This document shows positions 60,101 to 64,000 of a stretch of 64,000 nt of DNA, in pieces. The stretch's first letter is position 1. Each line of letters begins with the position of its first letter. The position numbers were made by a program, and so were the translations under genes. A model generated the notes under the pieces. It was not told the DNA's origin. It did not search any database and was given only the letters and a program-made list of their open reading frames with translations. This DNA comes from Branchiostoma lanceolatum (lineage: Eukaryota; Chordata; Leptocardii; Amphioxiformes; Branchiostomatidae): positions 15,116,964 through 15,180,963 of the forward strand of contig NC_089729.1 in the NCBI RefSeq assembly GCF_035083965.1, written 5' to 3'.

Positions 60101-63100
60101 GTGAGCCAAACATTGATGACACCACTTCTGAGAGCAATCTGGTCAACTCTCTGGTCAAGCTGACCGTACGAGAAGTGGTCATCTCTGTGTCCAAAGCTAA
60201 GGATGGTGTGGAGGAACCGTACCTAATGTTGAGACTGGACGGAATGTGTACCGAGATGGCTATGACTACTTATGGGCTGTCTGTACAAGCTGGGCTGACA
60301 GAGTTACAACTGGTGGACAAGCTACACAGGGGTGAGACTGTTGAATTTGTTCAGTGTGCAGTTCATGTTTGTTTTGAGTATCATGATTGTGCTTCTAGGG
60401 ATATATATTGTATAGAATACAACACAGGGTATTCCGTATCACCCAAGGTTCCAGCCCGACCGCGGGTAGGATTGCCCAACGGCTGTAGGCCGGAAGGCGA
60501 TCCGACCTGCGGGAGGGCTGGGACCGAGGGTGATGCGGAATACAACGTGTTGTATAATTTTATTTATGTCATACCCACCCGAGAAAACACACATTTCAAT
60601 GCGAAATGCGCCAAAAGTTGAGGAAGTTTTGTGTCCTCGAACAAAAAACTGTAACAACATTGATTTCAACCTCCGAATCCGGTATTCAAATTTGCGGCGG
60701 CGGCGCAACCCGCACGCTCGAAATAAATTCTAAATATTCTATGGAAGCCTGACGTGTGTGATACAACTCCCGAACCCTATGTGATACAGGAAATTATCAC
60801 ACGGTCCGGAACACCTGTATCAGGCCCAGGTATAACATAAAGCCCTATGTATGTTCTAACACCCCTATGTTACATGTAGCAATAGGGTTACAGATTCTGA
60901 ACATAGCGGTGTCGGAACATTGGGTTTTGGGAACGTTTGTTTGAATTTTGTTTATTCATGAGAAGCTCAAATGGGCATGCAGGCCACTTTTCATTGAGGT
61001 CATGAGGAAAGAGGTAAGGATCAGATAAAATGTAACAGAGATACACTGTCATTTGAGTCCTAATAACTCTATCAACATATATCATATTATGTAGGGGTCA
61101 AGGGGTGTAACCATTCTTCCAGCACTTTACTCCAGAGGTCAATGATAATTTATGACTCAAAATCAGCAGAATGTCATTTTTAATTATACCCAGCTCTGTA
61201 TCTGCCAGATTCAAACCTGTCCCAAATGAATGTGGAAAAGAATGTTAAATTCAACAAGGTAAAGAGTTGGGTTTAGATTGTGTAGGAAGTCAAGTTGAAG
61301 CTAACAGGGTATTGAAGTTACTGTAACAGTTGTTTTGTTCCTATCTTTATTTACATTTGATTTAATTTTCTCTTCCCTACAGGTAAGAAGGGCCAGTATA
61401 CCCATCTACTCAGCTCAGTGTCCAATAAGAAGCTCATCAACATATTGTACAGAAAGGTATTACTAAGTACACTGCCATTATGTTCCAACACCCTTATATT
61501 CTGAATCCCCTTATGTTCCGACACCCCATTTGTCAAACACCTCAGTCTATGTTCCAACACCCCATAAGGCTTATATTCTGAATCCCCTTAGGTTCCGATG
61601 GAACATTTTTTTAAAATCTTCCCGACAGCCCTATGTTCGTAATGAGACTTTTTCCTCATAACTTTAACCATAATATAGGGGTGTAGGAATGTACATGTAG
61701 ACGTGTTAGAACATAGGACACCCTTTACGGAATAGAGGGTAGGGGGGTAAAAATGGAGAGAAAAATTGTAAATCGAAAATTTGCACCAGAAGATACTGCT
61801 TATAGTAGATAACTGTGGAAATGCATCAAGCTACATTTTATGGCAGTTCAATGTTAGGTATGCAATCTCTCAAGGGCTCTATAATCTTGTCAATAAACCA
61901 TTAATCAACTGTTAAATCAACAGGTGGACCCGAGCTGCCCAGAGTTCAGGTCCAGGTTTGGTTCCACGGAGCAGTCTGTAGAGGTGGAGTTCTCTACTCT
62001 AACCATCGTCATGCACAAGGAGAGCTTCCTGGACCTCAAGGACTTCTCCAACAAGTTTCTTACCAGGTGCCTTATTTCTTCATCTTAAGGGAGTGTAGTA
62101 ATGTTTCAATCTGCGGTGTCTAGTTCTGTACATCCTCCCAGCAGACCCGATATGGTCATTACCTCCCATAGCGGCCCTGCCCTTCCGAGCCCCTGAACAT
62201 GGTTCTGGCGACGTCACCACCAAACAGCTTTCAACCAATCAGAGGGTTTGCTAAAGCTCATTTTGAGCAAAGCCGCAAAGGACGCTGGTAAGCTATCAGC
62301 CGATCAGCTTACATCTTACATCGCTACTTAATTATTCATGAGCAACCAATGAATGTTTGTGCCAAATAAGGCTAGCTCATTAATTATTTATGAGCAACTG
62401 TCACAGATGTCCCCAGAACCCCAAATCTCCATTCAAAAGGTCAGGGCTGAGACCGGGAGGGCTTGCCAAACATTTCCCGAGCGGGTTTCAGCGCTGATAA
62501 AGGAGGCTGGATCTGTATAGACGTGTTAAACTTTGTGTGCCCTATGTGAATGCAATCTGCTATATATCTCTGGTTGCCTTGTTTTAATTGGTTTCGGGGG
62601 TCAGATTATGATTTTTTTAATCAAAAAGGACTTTTAACAAAAACATTCCTGTTAAGATAGAGGTACTAGATATTAAGGACTACTGTTTTAACGTAGATCC
62701 TTATCCAATATCGATATTATATTTTTCTCTGGTAAAGTTTTTTCCTGAAGAAGGCCACACTTTGTTGCTGTTCATTTTATAGATGATATTGAGTCCATGT
62801 TTCTTAATCCTTTTGTGGGTTGTCTCTGACATTCTGTCATTTTTAGTCTCTCACCTGGGACAGAGAAGGATAGAGAAAAGGAGGACAAAATGAAGGCTGA
62901 AGAAGAAGAAGAAGAATTGGGCACTAAAAGGAAAACAGCAACTGTGGCAGAAGAGGAAACAGAGCCTACCAAAGGTTGATTGGAAGGCAAACTTATTTGC
63001 ATTTATAAAGTAAAATGTTTGCATTTTGCAAGTATTATATGATCATTACAAGGTACTTGAATGTATGAAATGGGTTAACTTTTTGATTGATGCTACATGA

Positions 63101-64000
63101 TGTATTGAATTGATCAAAATGTACCAGTGCATCCTATCAGTTTTTCAAAATTCAAGTGCTATAATCTTTTCTCTTTCAATATCTATCTCTTCCAGAGGAT
63201 TCATCAACTGTATTGCTGCCTGCAAATGTAGTGAGGATGAATGTAGCTGCTAGACTGGGCAACCTGGGCATCCTGCTGTGTGATAACTACCACACACTAG
63301 CACAGATCAACATCAAAGGTACCGCTGTTAGATCTGGGTTAACAAGATTATTAGATCTAGGTTAGCTAGATTGATAAATCTAGGTTAGCTAGCTTGTTAG
63401 ATCTGGGTCAGCTAGACTGTTAGATCTGGGTTATCTAGACTGATACATCTGGATTATCTAGACTGTTAGATCTGGGTTATCTAGACTGTTAGATCTGGGT
63501 TATCTAGACTGTTAGATCTGGATTATCTAGACTGTTAGATCTGGGTTATCTAGACTGTTAGATCTGGATTATCTAGACTGTTAGATCTGGGTTATCTAGA
63601 CTATTAGATCTGGATTTTCTAGACTGTTACATCTGGGTTATCTAGACTGTTAGATTCGGATTATCTAGACTGTTACATGTAGATCTGGGTCAGCTAGACT
63701 GCTAGATCTGGGTTATCTAGACTTCTAGATCTGGGTTATCTAGACTGTTAGATCTGGGTTATCTCTAGACTGTTAGATGTGGGTTATCTACATATGTAGA
63801 CTTAGATCTGGGTCAGCTAGACTGTTAGCTAAGCTACCATTGGATGGTTAGATGTAGGTTATCTTGACTGTAAGATCTGGGTTGCCTAGACTGTTAGATC
63901 TGGGTTGCCTAGACAAATTTGGTAAATAAAGTCCTTATATTCTGTACATTGTATATTACAAAAAATGTTCACTTTTTCAGGACTGGAGTCCAACATCATT
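40410..64000 (+). CDS. VPS13: VPS13A/C-type bridge-like lipid transfer protein, 5' 36 exons (incomplete at right edge)
   Basis: A very large rod-shaped protein that carries phospholipids between membranes at contact sites. The ATG at 40410 starts MVLESLVAGLLNTYLGKYIE, the conserved chorein N-terminus. Thirty-six exons, all with GT-AG junctions and matching phases, give 3513 coding bases (1171 codons) with no stop; VPS13A is about 3170 aa, so roughly the first third is here. A/C-type marks include IHIRYED (about 159-165), an AKAWWHYAYNA block, a Gly/Trp-rich WFWGWFS, LYEGIGYSEDD, and an FFAT-like motif near 909-916. The gene could be VPS13A, VPS13C or their pre-duplication ancestor; VPS13B is excluded, and VPS13D is less likely. 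Exons are listed in the four block entries. Confidence 0.95.
44950..45230 (-). mobile_element. tRNA-derived SINE in VPS13 intron 5
   Basis: Same family as 59190-59445. Both have GGTACCCATTT-CACA(C/T)(C/A)TGGGT-GAGTGA, then a tRNA-like head read on the minus strand ending near AATGACTTAGTGG. The B box is worn. Confidence 0.6.
45441..45608 (-). mobile_element. Pogo-like short element in VPS13 intron 6
   Basis: The right end GTGGTCACTTGTACAGGTTTG is the complement of the left end of the element at 49635-49813. Both share GGTCACTA(A/T)A(T/G)AGACAGGAT-type inner sequence. They are related by TIR to the 56365-57715 element. Confidence 0.55.
46315..46535. mobile_element. Inverted-repeat element in VPS13 intron 8
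   Basis: ACATAAATCCGCCACTTTG (about 46349-46367) is mirrored by GGTGGCGGATTTATGT near 46490-46505, with further imperfect matching outward (TCTGCCGGG against CCCTGGTGGA). Length about 220 bases, no coding. Confidence 0.6.
48748..52964 (+). CDS. VPS13: VPS13 exons 11-19
   Basis: Exons: 48748-48854, 49383-49457, 50066-50213, 50463-50580, 51113-51207, 51430-51491, 51892-51966, 52174-52268, 52848-52964. They encode about residues 298-595. Landmarks: GIAKAWWHYAYNATVHEHI, SWENIKAYRLKFKRYLVLYK, a Gly/Trp loop GGGGWFWGWFSESVLEEEVE (about 424-443), KKLYEGIGYSEDDILPDKP, FNFSLKSCCFKLRNHG. Exon 19 (117 bases, phase 1 in and out) reads EAPSDKEQKHVHFDDLKEDL and could be skipped without a frame change. Confidence 0.9.
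49635..49813 (+). mobile_element. Pogo-like short element in VPS13 intron 12
   Basis: Starts CAATCAAACCTGTACAAGTG and ends TTTAGACTG; both resemble the CAGTCAAACCTG terminus of the longer element at 56365. The interior repeats the GTGACCACC theme. It is the reverse-orientation partner of 45441-45608. Confidence 0.55.
50251..50404. repeat. 54-bp perfect palindrome followed by a second palindrome
   Basis: 50251-50304 is a perfect palindrome with 27-base arms and no spacer, centred on TGTAAATTTACA. It abuts a second, imperfect one (about 50295-50404), centred near ACTTAAAAGT, whose arms carry CATATGAATTTAAGACTTTT and TCCTAAAATAT. Both lie in VPS13 intron 13. They could form cruciforms, or hairpins in RNA. 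Confidence 0.9.
53405..58253 (+). CDS. VPS13: VPS13 exons 20-28
   Basis: Exons: 53405-53514, 53799-53854, 54207-54291, 54553-54620, 55039-55117, 55239-55326, 55535-55652, 56258-56330, 58164-58253. They encode about residues 595-850. Landmarks: GPDEKLFSAEVEMNPLYTTA, VQPVKILYDAVTVAETVHFF, LNVNINLKAPYIIIPEGGSF, SRLLMADLGSLQIN, LYDRFNIDISNIQLLFLKPG, KMEALLPSLKLNISETNIFA. These alternate strands fit the repeating-beta-groove rod. Intron 26 holds an inverted-repeat element at 55675-55982, and intron 27 a pogo-like element at 56365-57715. Confidence 0.9.
53880..54032. repeat. Tandem duplication in VPS13 intron 21
   Basis: Two copies of about 75 bases (AAGAAAGTGTCT, CTCAG(A/G)CAATAGAGACAA, GCACCAGATCATACA) separated by a T-run. 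They differ at only a few bases. Confidence 0.85.
55675..55982. mobile_element. MITE with 30-bp TIRs in VPS13 intron 26
   Basis: CAAACTGTTGTCTAATGTAG at 55675 continues to ATTAATGCC (30 bases) and is mirrored exactly at 55953-55982. GCATTAATGC and AGAGCA motifs recur inside. No coding capacity. Confidence 0.85.
56365..57715. mobile_element. 1.35-kb pogo/Tc1-mariner-type non-autonomous element
   Basis: Starts CAGTCAAACCTGCCTAGGGG and ends with the mirrored GGCAGGTTTGACTG. TA flanks both sides (56363-56364 and 57716-57717), the target duplication of Tc1/mariner elements. GACCACC and GCGACC blocks recur near both ends. The middle is CpG-rich compared with the host intron and shows no transposase frame. 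It lies in VPS13 intron 27. Confidence 0.8.
58380..58545 (+). pseudogene. Relic duplicate of the VPS13 exon 29 acceptor and start
   Basis: About 155 bases duplicated in tandem. At 58514-58533 AGGACTATCTTGAGGTAGT repeats the acceptor and first codons of exon 29 (58664-58680), but it then runs into TATAATGA stops. The upstream intron (CACCTATC, TCAATTATG, GGT-TTATTATGCTTA) is duplicated too. It is not a usable exon. Confidence 0.7.
58666..64000 (+). CDS. VPS13: VPS13 exons 29-36 (36 cut by window edge)
   Basis: Exons: 58666-58828, 59776-59842, 60087-60331, 61383-61456, 61924-62066, 62847-62974, 63196-63318, 63981 onward. They encode about residues 851-1171. Exon 30 has APEKFFSASEHSDED, placed like the FFAT motif of VPS13A. 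Exon 31 is the longest (245 bases; LVKLTVREVVISVSKAKDGV). Exon 34 is a charged linker with six Glu in a row and KRKTATVAEEETEPTK. Exons 35-36 read NLGILLCDNYHTLAQINIKG then LESNII, matching the VPS13 IxGLxS segment. Confidence 0.9.
59190..59445 (-). mobile_element. tRNA-derived SINE in VPS13 intron 29
   Basis: On the minus strand it starts CCAATGACCGAGTGGCTAGG, a tRNA-like A box, then a B-box-like GTTCGATTCC (complement at about 59392-59401). The body includes the complement of GGTACCCATTTTACACATGG. Confidence 0.7.
60417..60556. repeat. GC-rich imperfect palindrome in VPS13 intron 31
   Basis: ATACAACAC-GGTATTCCGTATCACCC on the left is mirrored by GGGTGATGCGGAATACAAC-GTGTTGTAT on the right. 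CCCGACCGCGGGTAGG and CCTGCGGGAGGGCTGGG mirror each other inside. The GC content stands out from the AT-rich intron. Probably a MITE. Confidence 0.7.
60836..60935. repeat. CCTATGTTCC family, copy 2
   Basis: CCCTATGTATGTTCTAACAC and CCCTATGTTAC on the left, GAACATAGCGGTGTCGGAAC on the right, around AATAGGGTTA. It is a shorter version of 24487-24660. Confidence 0.6.
60944..61090 (-). mobile_element. Dispersed retroelement 3' end, copy B
   Basis: Pairs with 35560-35790 (see there). This copy keeps the AATAAACAAA end, read on the minus strand at about 60946-60957. Confidence 0.5.
61466..61735. repeat. CCTATGTTCC family, copy 3
   Basis: At least five left-hand units of the type TATGTTCCAACACCC or TATTCTGAATCCCC (61480-61600). 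They are followed by mirrored GGGTGTAGGAA and GTTAGAACATAGGACACCC (61675-61720). It is the longest copy of the family here and starts only about 10 bases after the exon 32 donor. Confidence 0.65.
63325..63915. repeat. 23-24-bp minisatellite in VPS13 intron 35
   Basis: About 25 units of a sequence like GTTAGATCTGGGTTATCTAGA-CT, with some units altered (GGATT, GGTCAGC, TACATCTG). Each unit contains AGATCT and many contain TCTAGA. It begins within 10 bases of the exon 35 donor and fills most of the 662-base intron. The regular short repeats have no unique spacers, so this is not a CRISPR array. Confidence 0.95.

Noticed and set aside
59876..60163. 95-codon frame overlapping VPS13 exon 31
   Set aside because: Its end is the exon in the wrong frame; the true frame is fixed by phase from exons 30 and 32.
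63325..63915. Regular short repeats resembling a CRISPR array
   Set aside because: The units are contiguous with no unique spacers, and the DNA is a eukaryotic intron.

Overview
The window is animal nuclear DNA. Its genes have many short coding exons joined by GT-AG introns, and the proteins are recognisable orthologues of chordate genes. There are also many small inverted-repeat elements and tRNA-derived SINEs. The best fit is an amphioxus-like invertebrate chordate (Branchiostoma). This is inferred from gene content and repeat style; no species marker was read directly.

Layout. (1) 1-5.8 kb: a tandem pair of intronless GPCR genes on the + strand. Only the last 53 codons of the left copy are inside the window; the right copy (2946-4187) is complete. 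The second extracellular loop has the signature of the lysophospholipid/cannabinoid (EDG/CB) receptors. (2) 7.6-16.4 kb, - strand: a full SLC25A17 (PMP34) peroxisomal carrier gene, rebuilt as eight shared exons plus two alternative last exons in the same phase. (3) 17.1-19.2 kb, + strand: MOSMO (modulator of Smoothened) in three exons, divergent from SLC25A17 across about 0.7 kb. (4) 24.3-32.2 kb, - strand: a four-exon, 224-residue, two-TM protein with two PPPPY motifs, resembling TMEM174/TMEM171. Its 5.8-kb first intron holds a minisatellite split by a 3.8-kb palindromic element, plus a long CA tract. (5) 32.2-40.4 kb: gene-poor, with a foldback element and repeat fragments. (6) 40.4-64.0 kb, + strand: the first 36 coding exons (1171 codons) of a VPS13A/C-type bridge-like lipid transfer protein, running off the right edge. 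All 36 exons join in one open frame.

The genes do not form a functional unit. They cover lipid-related signalling (GPCR), peroxisomal cofactor transport (SLC25A17), Hedgehog tuning (MOSMO) and lipid transfer at contact sites (VPS13). The unusual content lies mainly in how the genes are built and in the repeats: duplicated terminal exons, an exon fragment amplified inside an intron array, a giant foldback element with TTAA ends, several RE1-like motifs, a 54-bp perfect palindrome, and a phospho-FFAT-like motif in VPS13. Exon boundaries come from splice consensus, reading phase and family similarity; no transcript was available.
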